A stretch of DNA of 48,769 nt from Planctomycetota bacterium (GCA_024275565.1 JAJRYY010000022.1:1-48769); one strand, 5' to 3'. Shown: positions 17,205 through 26,562, counted from the first letter of the stretch. A program made the numbers and translations. The notes: generated by a model not told the origin, from the letters alone.

Positions 17205-17675
17205 TCAACCAGGTGAGGACGCAGCACGCAAATCTGGCGTCGCAAAACTCAGATGGTGGGCTGAGTGAATACAGTGCAGACGATCCCATTCTGACCGGGT
17301 CAACCGTCCGAAAAATGGATGTACGCCCATCGCGCCGGAATAGGACCGATAACGATCCATGGCAGCTTCGAGAGACGCGACAGACGTCGCCACGCCTGCA
17401 TCTTCAGGAGGGTCAAGACGGTCCGTCACCGTGAATCCAGCATCGATCGACTGCGTCTGAAACACCCGCCGAAGCGCAATCCGACCCAGAAAGGTCCGCA
17501 TAAAAAGATGGCGACGCACCCCGAAACCCTCGATCGAGCCCACGAAACTCTCCGAAAGATGCCAGCAGATCTGACCCAGCGACCATCGCCCCACAGTCCG
17601 GCAGCCAGCCCGAAGACGGTCCACTTCCGGAAGAATCTCGCCAAGATTCTGGAATACAAGACGCCGGCGACCCAT
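17205..17675 (-). CDS. DUF1569 family protein (DinB-like fold)
   Basis: A 156-residue helical protein. Family marks are L-G-Q-I-C-W-H-L-S near residue 35 and, at the end, H-P-F-F-G-R-L-T and H-C-I-H-S-A-H-H-L-S-F. The conserved histidines (in W-H-L and H-S-A-H-H) fit the metal-binding four-helix DinB/YfiT superfamily. The biochemical role of DUF1569 is unknown. The ATG at 17675 has AGGG about 7 nt upstream and starts just before the conserved R-R-L-V-F-Q-N-L. It follows msrP by 86 bp on the same strand. Confidence 0.8.
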   Translation of the reverse strand: MGRRRLVFQNLGEILPEVDRLRAGCRTVGRWSLGQICWHLSESFVGSIEGFGVRRHLFMRTFLGRIALRRVFQTQSIDAGFTVTDRLDPPEDAGVATSVASLEAAMDRYRSYSGAMGVHPFFGRLTRSEWDRLHCIHSAHHLSFATPDLRAASSPG

Positions 17676-17761
17676 GGAGTTGCCCTGCATCCAACGAGAT
17701 GGGGAATTGTCATGCATAAACGCGTCGTCCTGCACCATTGCCATAGCAACCGCCGTCGCGA

Positions 17762-18826
17762 TTACAACGCGGCTGAACCAGTGCCCTTATATAAATGATG
17801 CACGAATTCGCCGTAACCATTGTAAGGCAAGGTGTTTACACGCTCGCCTGAACCGATCAGCCGTTCTGTCTCCTGCGACCAGCGTGGATGCGCCTTTCCG
17901 GGGTCCACATTCGACCAGAATCCATACTCAGCCGGGACGGCATCGTTCCAGAACGTTCCGGGGCGTTCTCTGGTGAATTCGATGTTCACGACCGACTTAA
18001 TGCTCTTGTACCCGTATTTCCACGGAATGACGAGGCGGAGCGGGGCGCCATGTTGTTTCGGGAGCTGGTGACCGTAAATACCGCTGGCCACGAAGGTTAG
18101 GTCATTTGAAGCTTCCTCGATGGAGAGTGCTTCGTAATAAGGCCAACGCCAGACGCTCCCCGGACGCTGTCCGACGGCTTCCCTGGGGCGGTTGAATGAC
18201 ACGAAACGGACGTATTTGGCATGTGAGGTTGGTTTTACGAGGTCCATGAGCGCTTTGAACGCGAACCCGGTCCAGGGGACAGTCATGGCCCATGCCTCCA
18301 CGCACCGGTGGCGATACGCCCGTTCTTCGATTGGCATGCGTTGTATGATTTTGTCGGCGTCGAGGGTCATGGGTTTTTCGACCTCACCGGTGATTTCGAC
18401 GGCCCAGGGTTTCACGGTCAGATTTCTCGCCAGCCGCCAGACGCGACCCTTATCCATGGTGAATTCATAGAAGTTGTTATAGGAGGCTGCCACGATTTCG
18501 TCCGTCATTGCACGTTCGATTTTGAAGCGTGCATTGCGATCTCCCCCCACAAATGTGCTTTTTTGGCCGAATTTCAGCGTTTTCAGCAACTCTTCTGAGG
18601 GAGCAACCCGGGAGGACTGCATGGCGATGACCTGGCTGAGGCTGGCGCCGATAAGCGATCCGGCGCCCAGCATGAGCGTCCCTTTGAGGAATCGTCGTCG
18701 GTTTTGGAATTCGGCTTCCGAGATGCAGGGGAGCTGATTGTCCCACGGGCGTTTTCGATACACCGGTCGATCTTCCTGTACTTTTCGCCCAGGGGACGCC
18801 GATTTTCCGGGGTGTCTGGGTCTCAT
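17762..18826 (-). CDS. msrP: MsrP, molybdopterin protein-methionine-sulfoxide reductase catalytic subunit
   Basis: Repairs oxidised methionines in exported proteins. The 354 residues begin with a Tat signal (R-R-R-F-L-K at 43-48, then a hydrophobic stretch to about 68), so it is exported folded with its cofactor. Cys175 in R-H-R-C-V-E-A-W ligates molybdenum. The W-T-G-F and P-W-K-Y-G-Y-K-S-I-K motifs are also typical. GGAGG lies 8 nt before the start. The usual heme membrane partner MsrQ is not next to it; DUF1569 follows instead, so another electron donor is likely. Confidence 0.93.
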   Translation of the reverse strand: MRPRHPGKSASPGRKVQEDRPVYRKRPWDNQLPCISEAEFQNRRRFLKGTLMLGAGSLIGASLSQVIAMQSSRVAPSEELLKTLKFGQKSTFVGGDRNARFKIERAMTDEIVAASYNNFYEFTMDKGRVWRLARNLTVKPWAVEITGEVEKPMTLDADKIIQRMPIEERAYRHRCVEAWAMTVPWTGFAFKALMDLVKPTSHAKYVRFVSFNRPREAVGQRPGSVWRWPYYEALSIEEASNDLTFVASGIYGHQLPKQHGAPLRLVIPWKYGYKSIKSVVNIEFTRERPGTFWNDAVPAEYGFWSNVDPGKAHPRWSQETERLIGSGERVNTLPYNGYGEFVHHLYKGTGSAAL

Positions 18827-19018
18827 GGGGGCAGCCTCCGATATCGTTCATCTTGTTCCGGGATATTGTAGCCCGATTCTCAGTCCGTCGCCCCCTTTGT
18901 CGTAGAACTCGCAACATCCTGACAGGAAGATCGGAGCTGCTGACGATATTGGACAGATCCTGCACGCACGATGGATGACACAGCAGATGGTTGAGACATG
19001 GACCCGCGAAGGTTGACA

Positions 19019-20185
19019 TTACATGTCTGGGGAGGGTTCTTTTTGTCGCCATGCGAAAATGACCGTGGCCGCCATGGTGCATCCTGCTGCGACGAGGAAG
19101 GTCGTTTCAAACCCCTGCCAGGCGATCAGCTCACCCCACGCGTACCCGGCAGCGAAAAATCCGACATCCATACCGCCCAGTGCGATGGAGGTTCCGACCC
19201 CGCGATATTTGTGGGGCAGGGAATCTGCAACGAGGTCGATCATGGATGGGAACGTGAGGGCATGACCAGAGCCGATGACGACCGCCGGGAAGACCAGATG
19301 CCATTGGCTGTAGACCTGCGTCAGCAGACAGAGTCCGGCAGCCATCAGGCTCATGCCAAGAATACACGCCTTGCGACGACCAATTTTTCTGGGGATGTCG
19401 CGGAGAACGATGCGAATCAGAATGGCCGTGGTAGCGTACACAAAGTAAAAATATCGGATGGACTCGAAACCTCTCTCCTCGGCGAATCGCTCGAGAAAGC
19501 TCATGTGAACCGCAATGGCAGCCGCCATCATGATGGGGACGAGCATGGAGACGCCAGGCCAATGTCGCCTGAGGAGGGATGGAAAGCTCGGAAATGTTGC
19601 ATGTTTTTCGACGGTAGGCGAGGGGACGCCGGCGACGATGATGCCGGCTAGGAGGCTTGCTCCGGCGATGGTTGTGAAGAATATCTGGAATGCGTCATCC
19701 CTGTGTCCTGCAGCGAAGATGATGTCGCCGATGGCGGGTCCGATCATCATACCGATGAATCCGCCGATTCCGATGGTTCCGAGGCTTTCTGCACGCCGTT
19801 CTACGGGTGCAACTTTTGCAGCGTATGCAGCCACAGTTGTGAGGAACGTGGCGTTGGCTACCCCCATGCACAGGCGTGCGATGTAGATAAAGGGAAGGTA
19901 TGATGTAAATTGGAAGGAGAGATTTGCGACGGTTCCGAGGCATGCGGCGACGATGAAACAGGGTCGGCATCCGACGCGATCGATCCAGCCACCGATGACA
20001 GGTCGCAGGAGAAACCCACCGACGAACCCGACACCGGTGATTTTCCCGAGTGTATCGACGCCATAACCAAGGTGACCGATAAACTCGCCAAAATGAAATT
20101 GCATGGAGACGCCGACCATGGTGAGTGTGGCACCGAGGAGGACGCGTGCGAAGCTGGGCGTGTAAAGGGGTTGTGGGGTCGTCAT
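19019..20185 (-). CDS. Major facilitator superfamily transporter
   Basis: 388 residues with about twelve hydrophobic segments and no large loops. The MFS motif A between helices 2 and 3 reads G-G-W-I-D-R-V-G-C-R-P (65-75), and its half-repeat appears as P-R-K-I-G-R-R-K. The substrate is unknown; the sequence is closest in feel to sugar/drug efflux members. No ribosome-binding site is visible before the ATG. It is divergent from the histidine kinase gene (125 bp apart). Confidence 0.85.
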   Translation of the reverse strand: MTTPQPLYTPSFARVLLGATLTMVGVSMQFHFGEFIGHLGYGVDTLGKITGVGFVGGFLLRPVIGGWIDRVGCRPCFIVAACLGTVANLSFQFTSYLPFIYIARLCMGVANATFLTTVAAYAAKVAPVERRAESLGTIGIGGFIGMMIGPAIGDIIFAAGHRDDAFQIFFTTIAGASLLAGIIVAGVPSPTVEKHATFPSFPSLLRRHWPGVSMLVPIMMAAAIAVHMSFLERFAEERGFESIRYFYFVYATTAILIRIVLRDIPRKIGRRKACILGMSLMAAGLCLLTQVYSQWHLVFPAVVIGSGHALTFPSMIDLVADSLPHKYRGVGTSIALGGMDVGFFAAGYAWGELIAWQGFETTFLVAAGCTMAATVIFAWRQKEPSPDM

Positions 20186-20310
20186 TGTATTTAGTGGGCA
20201 CGTCAGAGTCTGCGGATGAATGATACCCGCCAGAGGGGTTTCAGGCCAATCGCGTCTGATTTCGAGGAAGTCGTGGTACCGGGCATTGTCTGGAATGAAA
20301 AACGGTTAGA

Positions 20311-21900
20311 ATGACGCTTATGCGACGCATGACGCTGCCACACATCTCATTGGCGACCAAATGCCGCATCCTGTTTGGTGCGGCGGTCCTGCTGATCCTG
20401 CTGGCGACGCTGTTCCTGCCATGGGTGCATATGGTCAATTTGTCTGAGGCAGCCGATCAGCGCCTTGCAGAGCAGATCTTGCTGGCCGCTCGTCTGACGA
20501 GTGGTGTGGACGATACCAGCAGATGGGTGGAAGCCCAGAACAATCTGTCGCGGAACTGGGAACGCATTGCACAGACCGCTGGATTCCCCCATGTCGTGCC
20601 GGAGTTGATTTCTGCAAGTGACGCAGAAGCTGCTCAAGTGGTACAATCAGGGCAGTTTTTGGCAGTGGCACTCAATATTTTTCGGCGGGATCCAAGTCAG
20701 AAGGTCGTATCGAAGTTCAACTCAGGCGATCAGGGGCGGGAGATTCGGCTGGCGATGGCTGTGCGGAGCGCTCCCGATGATCCCCAGCCAAGCGCTCTCC
20801 GCGGGATCGTTCATGTTCGATTGCCCATACACGATGAACATTGGTACTGGAGTTTGATCGTATTGGGGCTGGCGGGTTGGTCCGGCGGATGCCTCGCGAT
20901 GCTTGTGTTTTATCTCGTGACGCAGCGGCTGTTTCTTTCGCCCGTCCGTGAACTACGTCAGGTGGCGGAACAGGTGACGGATGGTGATATCGGAGTGCGG
21001 GCTGAGATCGCAACCGGAGACGAATTTGAAGAGCTGGCCGACGCGTTCAATGCGATGCTTCAAAGGATCAAACAGTCACACGATGAGTTGCGAAAGATCA
21101 ACACGTCGCTGGATGTAAAACTGGAAGAGCTGGCTCAGACCAATGTGACCTTGTACGAATCCAATCGTGTGAAAAGCGAATTTATCGCGAATGTAAGCCA
21201 CGAACTACGCACACCGATGGGGCTGATCATAAATTTTGCGGAACTACTGAAAGACACACTCGAAGACCCGCCCGAGGACAAAACGCGTCTCATTCGGTAT
21301 GCATCGAACATTTTATCGTCAGGACGGTCGCTGCTGGAAATCATCAATGATTTGCTGGATCTGGCGAAAATGGAAGCTGGAAAGGTGACGCTGCATATCA
21401 CCGAGTTCTCCATCAACGACACCTGCCAGTCTCTTATCGATTTTCTTCAACCCCTGGCGGATAAAAAAGGTATTCATCTCAGTCGACCAGCCGAAGTCGA
21501 TCTGCCACCCATCAACTCAGACGCAGGCAAGGTCAAACAAGTGCTCTATAATCTCCTGAGCAACGCCATAAAATTCACACCAAAGGATGGAGAAGTTCAA
21601 TTGTCTGCCTCCGGAGATGGTGACGGTTTTATTCTCCTCAGCGTGCGTGACACCGGCCCGGGAATTGCCGATGAGCATTTAGAGGTCATTTTCGAAAAAT
21701 TCAAACAGTTGGACTCCTCATTGACGCGCGAGCACAGTGGAACAGGTCTGGGGTTGGCGATCACCAAGGATTATGTACGTATGCTGGGGGGGGGTATTGA
21801 AGTCAGCAGTGAAGTTGGGGAAGGAAGCGTATTCACGGTACGTTTACCACTGGAACCTCCCAGGGAATCGCAAAAACCGCTCGTGCGACTGAACGATTGA
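20311..21900 (+). CDS. Sensor histidine kinase, orphan
   Basis: A 529-residue membrane kinase. Transmembrane helix about 19-37, an extracytoplasmic sensor of about 140 residues with no family I recognise, second helix about 181-204, HAMP about 205-257, a coiled linker, then HisKA with His297 in S-H-E-L-R-T-P. The ATPase domain follows: N box N-L-L-S-N-A-I-K-F-T, G1 D-T-G-P-G-I, G2 G-T-G-L-G-L. No response regulator is near, so the partner is elsewhere. An ATG at 20311 or 20320 may be the start; TAGAAT at 20307-20312, seven bases before the second ATG, hints at a leaderless transcript. Confidence 0.92.
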   Translation: MTLMRRMTLPHISLATKCRILFGAAVLLILLATLFLPWVHMVNLSEAADQRLAEQILLAARLTSGVDDTSRWVEAQNNLSRNWERIAQTAGFPHVVPELISASDAEAAQVVQSGQFLAVALNIFRRDPSQKVVSKFNSGDQGREIRLAMAVRSAPDDPQPSALRGIVHVRLPIHDEHWYWSLIVLGLAGWSGGCLAMLVFYLVTQRLFLSPVRELRQVAEQVTDGDIGVRAEIATGDEFEELADAFNAMLQRIKQSHDELRKINTSLDVKLEELAQTNVTLYESNRVKSEFIANVSHELRTPMGLIINFAELLKDTLEDPPEDKTRLIRYASNILSSGRSLLEIINDLLDLAKMEAGKVTLHITEFSINDTCQSLIDFLQPLADKKGIHLSRPAEVDLPPINSDAGKVKQVLYNLLSNAIKFTPKDGEVQLSASGDGDGFILLSVRDTGPGIADEHLEVIFEKFKQLDSSLTREHSGTGLGLAITKDYVRMLGGGIEVSSEVGEGSVFTVRLPLEPPRESQKPLVRLND

Positions 21901-21918
21901 AAAAACCATCCGGCCCGC

Positions 21919-22461
21919 TCAATAGAAAATGGTGACGATCAAGGTCGGAACGGGTTTTTTGCCTTCCCAGACGCCAATCGTCGATGTGGCAAATTTTATG
22001 ACCACGTCCTCCTGACCATCACACCATTCATTGATCTGCCTGTTCATGAAACCAACGGCACCGTCATTGAGCTTCGCGTGAAATGTGCGGCAGCGCGTCG
22101 CACCTGCACCGTCAGGCATAATCGGACGCTTATAGTCCACCTGGTCATGGAGAGATGCGGCTGAGGACAGCAGGGTATCACCGCTCAGGGTGCGCACCTG
22201 CGAAGATGCCATGCTGGCATCAGAATCGTCAGAATCATCAATCGCGATGGGTTCGAAATTTCCGGATTCACCGGGCGATTTCATCTCCTGACCGCCGACG
22301 ATGCGCGCGGTCTCGCCCTGGGGGGGCTTGCGATACGCCTCCAAACAGTGGGGGCATCGAAGCTTCCCATCGATCACTTGTGCTTTGCCGGATTCAACGT
22401 GCTCGGGATAGACGCTTGCACCGCATTCACTGCACGTTTCGATTGACCCTTCATTCGACAT
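21919..22461 (-). CDS. Zinc-ribbon protein of unknown function
   Basis: 180 residues. The N-terminal C-S-E-C-G ... C-P-H-C (about 10-40) is a four-cysteine zinc ribbon with the linker V-E-S-G-K-A common in planctomycete proteins. Then comes an acidic serine-rich linker (D-D-S-D-D-S-D) and a C-terminal domain with one W-C pair and no known motif. The ATG at 22461 has AAAGGA about 9 nt upstream; an ATG three codons earlier overlaps that site. It is convergent with the histidine kinase gene. Confidence 0.65.
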   Translation of the reverse strand: MSNEGSIETCSECGASVYPEHVESGKAQVIDGKLRCPHCLEAYRKPPQGETARIVGGQEMKSPGESGNFEPIAIDDSDDSDASMASSQVRTLSGDTLLSSAASLHDQVDYKRPIMPDGAGATRCRTFHAKLNDGAVGFMNRQINEWCDGQEDVVIKFATSTIGVWEGKKPVPTLIVTIFY

Positions 22462-22585
22462 CGAGAGCATCCTTTAAAATGTTGCTACGCTCCAGTACCC
22501 GGCAAGTTCCCCAGGCAGCCTGCGAAAGTACCCCGGAAGCGGAGGGTACCCCAATAAGTCAGAAAGTCCGTAGAATAACTGCGAT

Positions 22586-23338
22586 TTATGCAATCCTCGA
22601 GCGACCAGCGTCAGCCAGCCGGTATTCCTCCATAATGGACATGGCTGCGGAAGTACCAATGCGCGCGGCGCCTGCGTCAATCATCGCGACAGTCTCAGAA
22701 TAAGTTCGGATCCCCGCAGAGGCTTTCACCTTCAGCGGTGCTGCATGACGGTGCAGCAGACGCACATGCTCAGGGGTCGCCCCACCGGAAGAATGATACC
22801 CCGTTGAGGTCTTGACGAAATCAGCTTCGCCCTCCGCCGCACAACGACAACCGAGAATGATCTGATCTTCCGTGAGGGCCCGGGTCTCCAGAATCACCTT
22901 CAGAATATGATCGGACGAGGCGCTGTGGACAACGCAGGCAGTGTCGTAAATCGTGTCGACCACATCCCTCCTGAGATCAGCCACCAGCCCGCCAACCCAG
23001 ACAACCATATCAATTTCAGTGGCACCGTCTTCAATGCCACGCCGTGCCTCAGAGACGATCGTCTCCTTGTGCGAGGCTCCAAGTGGAAATCCTGAAACGG
23101 TACCGACTCCCACAGAGGTGTTCGCGAGGCGTCGCGCTGCACGAGCGACGAATCGTGGGTTGACGAAAACAGACGCGAAAGCGTGCGCATCAGCCTCATC
23201 GCAAAGACGATCGATCTGGTCGGGGGTGGCTTCTGGCTTGAGCAGCGTGTGGTCAATGTATCGGGCGAGCTGGTCGGGACGCATCGTGTGGTCGTGTTGC
23301 ACCGCGTGGTCGGGGCGGTTTGTGTGGTCGGGGTGCAT
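22586..23338 (-). CDS. deoC: Deoxyribose-phosphate aldolase with a repeat-built N-terminal tail
   Basis: Cleaves 2-deoxyribose-5-phosphate to acetaldehyde and glyceraldehyde-3-phosphate in deoxynucleoside breakdown. Asp110 in E-I-D-M-V, Schiff-base Lys176 in F-V-K-T-S-T-G-Y and Lys205 in V-K-A-S-A-G-I-R-T are present. The residue after M-V-V is Trp114, where many bacterial enzymes of this type have Asn. The domain proper starts near residue 22 (L-A-R-Y-I-D-H-T-L-L-K). The first 20 residues are H-P-D-H-T-N-like six-residue repeats. GGAGG lies 5 nt before the ATG at 23338, so the tail is probably translated; an in-frame ATG at 23284 is the alternative. Confidence 0.92.
   Translation of the reverse strand: MHPDHTNRPDHAVQHDHTMRPDQLARYIDHTLLKPEATPDQIDRLCDEADAHAFASVFVNPRFVARAARRLANTSVGVGTVSGFPLGASHKETIVSEARRGIEDGATEIDMVVWVGGLVADLRRDVVDTIYDTACVVHSASSDHILKVILETRALTEDQIILGCRCAAEGEADFVKTSTGYHSSGGATPEHVRLLHRHAAPLKVKASAGIRTYSETVAMIDAGAARIGTSAAMSIMEEYRLADAGRSRIA
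23264..23335. repeat. 18-bp imperfect tandem repeat, 4 copies at the deoC start
   Basis: Units such as caccgcgtggtcggggcg run from the first codons of deoC to its conserved domain. Period 18 preserves the frame and yields x-P-D-H-x-x peptides. Confidence 0.85.
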
Positions 23339-23420
23339 TGGCTCCTCCGGTAGAAAAGCAGGGGTATCCTGCCGTTTTCAGGCCTCCATGGCCCTCCCCC
23401 TGTCCTTACCCCCTGGTCAT

Positions 23421-23500
23421 AGGCTCTGCATGTGACGACACGGTTCTGTATGTAATGACACGGTTCTGCATGTGATCACACTGCCCTGCGGGAGAAGACA
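23421..23500. repeat. 20-bp imperfect tandem repeat, 4 copies upstream of deoC
   Basis: Units 2 and 3 (cggttctgtatgtaatgaca and cggttctgcatgtgatcaca) differ at three or four positions; units 1 and 4 are more diverged but end in the same gaca/caca phase. They fill the gap between the GreA-domain gene and deoC. Confidence 0.8.
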
Positions 23501-23554
23501 CCTTTGTGCGGTTCTACGGGTGATGTCACTTCAGCGTCCGGTCTCCGGGTTCTC

Positions 23555-26248
23555 TCAGGAGGTGGTCCATGGTCGCAGGGCGCTGATTTTGTAAGTGCCG
23601 CGATGTTCGGGCATGGGGAGTTCCACCTTGTCTCCGATGTGCTTGCCCATGAATTCCTGCCCGAGTGGAGACTGGTAGTTGTAAATGCACTTTTCGACAT
23701 CGGCCTCAAACGGGCTGAGGAACGTGATGTCCAGTGTTTTACCATTTTCCACATTTTCAAGCGTCGCGACGCTTCCGATGTCAACGTGATCCACCGGGAC
23801 ATCTTCTGGTTGAATGGCCTGGGCTTTCGCCATCTGGCTGTTCATCTGGGCGAGGCGGGCACGCAGGAGGTCTCGCTCCTCAAGGGCAAATTTGTATTCG
23901 GAGTTCTCGCTGAGGTCGCCTTTTTCAGCCGCATCGCCGATGGCTTTTGCGTTCTCCTTCATCTTGATATTGACCAGCTCGTTGATTTCGTTTCGGAACC
24001 GTGAGATACCGTATTCGGTTGCGTAGAGGGTGTCTTCCTTTTCCCATCTCGGGATATCCGGCATGCCCTGATACTTGGGATGATGTTCCTGGAGTCTGTT
24101 GAGAAGGTCTTCGTGGAGGTTGCGTCCGAGGCTGTCGAGTCGCTTGATGTCGGTTCGGAGGGCGTCCGCCATACCGGGTTCGATGTTTTTGATACACTCC
24201 AGGAACCGCTCATACTTTCTGGCGGACAGGATGGTTCGGATGGTTGCTCGGATTTCCTTTTCGCGGTCCCCTTTGACAGTGTCGTTTCTTTTGATTTCAC
24301 CCATCAGCCAAATGACGCGTCTGAGTACTGTGACGCTGATCGTGGATTGCCACTTGGGGCGTTTCAGTCCTTTGTCCCATAACCAGCACAATGCGTCGGC
24401 ACAGGCAACAGCCTCCGTCACGATGAAGTTGATGGCGGATGCGATTTTTTCGTCGCTTACGTCCGCAGCTTCAATGCGATCTGCAAGGTCGCTGCAGACA
24501 TTTGCGGGGGCGAAGGGCATTGCTTCAAGAAAGATATCAACTGCGGATTCGGGTTTCGCTTTGGCTATGACGTCGATGCCGATATCCCATAGTGCTGCGG
24601 AGGTGCATTCCCGGAGGAGTTTTGCGGGTTGTTCGAATCGTTGCACCAGTTCAATGGCGGGTATTTCTGCGTCGGAATCGCCTTTTTCCTGAGATATTCT
24701 GGCTGAGACAAGGTATTCTGCGAAGGCGACTCCCGGGTATTTTGCCTCGGCGCGTTTGGCGCGGTCCATGGCTGTTTCGCGGATATGTTCGAGGATGGTG
24801 CCTACTGGTTCGATGGATTGGTTTTTGCAGAGTTTGACATAGTTTTCGAGTGCGTCGAGTTGTGCCGAAGCTCCTTCAAGATGCTTGAAGTGTTTTTCGA
24901 ATGTGGCGTGTGTTTCGCCTGCATCTGTGATGGACAGGACGTAGGGTGATCGACCTTCTATTTTGATCACTTCAGATTTGCGGACAGCAGAGCGTGCCTT
25001 GGTCCACCATTTGGTCCAGTTGCCCGCTTCGATGACGTCGGGGACGAGAAGTTCTTCCAGTTCATCGCCGGTGATTTCGTTTTCTCCGCTGACCAGGATG
25101 TCTTCGATAATCCGGGCAGGGTCACTGGCGAGCATTTTCTGGAGTCGTTCCCGGTCGAATCTTGCCAGGACCCGGTAATCATGTTCGCTGCAAATGACGT
25201 GTCGATCCGCAAGTTCCAGGGCAGGTATTTCGTCTTCTTCGTCACCGAGGTTGATGGTGATTTCCCAGGTATCTGGATCGATGGATTCGATGCGGATTGC
25301 TTGGTCGTCGTCACGGCTGACGCAGTAGGTACCTGGTTGGATTGCGAGGCATGTATCGAGGGTACGTATGGCGCGTCGTGGTGGTCTACTGCCTTCGATA
25401 CCGGCAATTTCGATCAGTGTTTCAAGATTGTCCCTGTCGGCGAAAATCTTGCGATAGAGTTCGGTGATCTGTGCTTTCAGCTCGGTTGCCTGTTTGAGTC
25501 TGAGGAGGAATGCTTTGGCGACCTTGATTGCTTCTTCCGGAGATCGTTTGTCGGAGAGCGTTGCGACTGTGGTCCACGCCAGGGACTCTGCCTCCTTGGT
25601 TTTGTTGCGTTCCATCATTTCATCAAGGACTGGCGCGTAGTCGATGATTGTGCTGATTTCCGTGTTGGTGTTTTCAATTTCGGCGAGCCATTCAAGCTCG
25701 ACCGCGCCGTAATTCCCTGATCCCACGAGTTGGACCATCTCGTCGACATTCATACGTCCGAAGCTCCGTCCTGGTTGTTCCATATCCCGTTTCCGCAATC
25801 GCGGACCGCCCATCCTCCCAAATCTGTCATGATTTGTCGAGACGTGTGGGGGATCGGGATTTTGGGTTTCCATCGTGCCGGTGTGTCTGGCGGTGTCTGG
25901 TGATGGGTGCGGAGTGGAGATTCTGGTGGTTGGCGGTTGGTTTGTGCGGGAGAATTCCCCTATTTGAATAGGTTTTCGGGTCATTGTGCTTTGTGGGATG
26001 GCTGGTGAGAGGTCCTGGGATCCGGGTGTACCTGGGTTGTTTGTGGGGAAACGGTTGTTCCGGGTTCTGCTGGTGTTTTCCGGGAAAGTTGTGATGCGTA
26101 TTGTGTGGTTTGGGGTGGTGGGTTGGAATTCGGCTGGCAAGGCGTGTGCAGAGTCACCGGCTTTGCAGATGAGGAGGGCGGCGATCAGGTGCAGGTTTCG
26201 ACGTGTATGTCTTGACGGGTTTCGATAGGTTGTTGTCTGGTAGCGCAT
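23555..26248 (-). CDS. Long protein with C-terminal GreA/GreB transcript-cleavage domain
   Basis: The last ~157 residues are a full Gre factor. A coiled coil carries the tip G-D-L-S-E-N-S-E-Y (about 777-785) with the acidic pair that reaches into RNA polymerase; an FKBP-like C-terminal domain contains L-S-P-F-E and P-L-G-Q-E-F-M-G-K-H-I-G-D. About 550 helical residues of unknown function precede it, after a proline/threonine-rich, poorly ordered segment. Gre factors rescue backtracked polymerase. The ATG at 26248 has GGAAGAAAGG about 10 nt upstream but gives a signal-like N-terminus, odd for a cytoplasmic factor. The ATG at 25753 (GGAG upstream) gives a 732-residue protein without it. Confidence 0.8.
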   Translation of the reverse strand: MRYQTTTYRNPSRHTRRNLHLIAALLICKAGDSAHALPAEFQPTTPNHTIRITTFPENTSRTRNNRFPTNNPGTPGSQDLSPAIPQSTMTRKPIQIGEFSRTNQPPTTRISTPHPSPDTARHTGTMETQNPDPPHVSTNHDRFGRMGGPRLRKRDMEQPGRSFGRMNVDEMVQLVGSGNYGAVELEWLAEIENTNTEISTIIDYAPVLDEMMERNKTKEAESLAWTTVATLSDKRSPEEAIKVAKAFLLRLKQATELKAQITELYRKIFADRDNLETLIEIAGIEGSRPPRRAIRTLDTCLAIQPGTYCVSRDDDQAIRIESIDPDTWEITINLGDEEDEIPALELADRHVICSEHDYRVLARFDRERLQKMLASDPARIIEDILVSGENEITGDELEELLVPDVIEAGNWTKWWTKARSAVRKSEVIKIEGRSPYVLSITDAGETHATFEKHFKHLEGASAQLDALENYVKLCKNQSIEPVGTILEHIRETAMDRAKRAEAKYPGVAFAEYLVSARISQEKGDSDAEIPAIELVQRFEQPAKLLRECTSAALWDIGIDVIAKAKPESAVDIFLEAMPFAPANVCSDLADRIEAADVSDEKIASAINFIVTEAVACADALCWLWDKGLKRPKWQSTISVTVLRRVIWLMGEIKRNDTVKGDREKEIRATIRTILSARKYERFLECIKNIEPGMADALRTDIKRLDSLGRNLHEDLLNRLQEHHPKYQGMPDIPRWEKEDTLYATEYGISRFRNEINELVNIKMKENAKAIGDAAEKGDLSENSEYKFALEERDLLRARLAQMNSQMAKAQAIQPEDVPVDHVDIGSVATLENVENGKTLDITFLSPFEADVEKCIYNYQSPLGQEFMGKHIGDKVELPMPEHRGTYKISALRPWTTS

Positions 26249-26476
26249 GATGGTCGCCTTTCTTCCGGGAACACCGAGCAGTCCTCCTGCTCTAACCATA
26301 TAACGCGCCGGGTGTATCACTTTTGTACGGTTTCGAGGTGATGCTGGGGTGGTTTTGAGCTGCTGATACGCCTTGGCGCTATCGTGAGCGGTGATTTTGA
26401 GGCGAAAAATTTTTTTATTTTTATTGCGAAGATGGTCAAAACCGGCGGTTCCGGGTGGATATTGGGACGGTGCCGT

Positions 26477-26527
26477 TGTTTCAAGAAGAGACCTGTTTCA
26501 AGAAGAGACCTGTTTCAAGAAGAAACC
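26477..26527. repeat. 17-bp tandem repeat, 3 copies
   Basis: tgtttcaagaagagacc appears twice exactly and a third time with one change, between the M16 protease stop and the GreA-domain gene. Confidence 0.95.
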
Positions 26528-26562
26528 GCCCCGTCGAACCGGGCTGGTTCGGCGGGGCGGTT
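26524..26562 (-). terminator. Hairpin terminator downstream of the M16 protease gene
   Basis: Arms 26524-26540 and 26546-26562 pair over 17 bp with one G-U and a 5-nt loop. On the minus strand the stem is followed by TTTCTTCTT. Its last bases overlap the final unit of the 17-bp repeat. Confidence 0.65.

Noticed and set aside
16805-17289. Two short minus-strand frames with hydrophobic stretches
   Set aside because: No ribosome-binding site, no family resemblance, one crosses the 17-bp duplication. A decayed gene cannot be excluded.
22528-22549. GTACCC/GGGTAC inverted repeat between deoC and the zinc-ribbon gene
   Set aside because: Only six base pairs with a ten-base loop; not distinguishable from chance.
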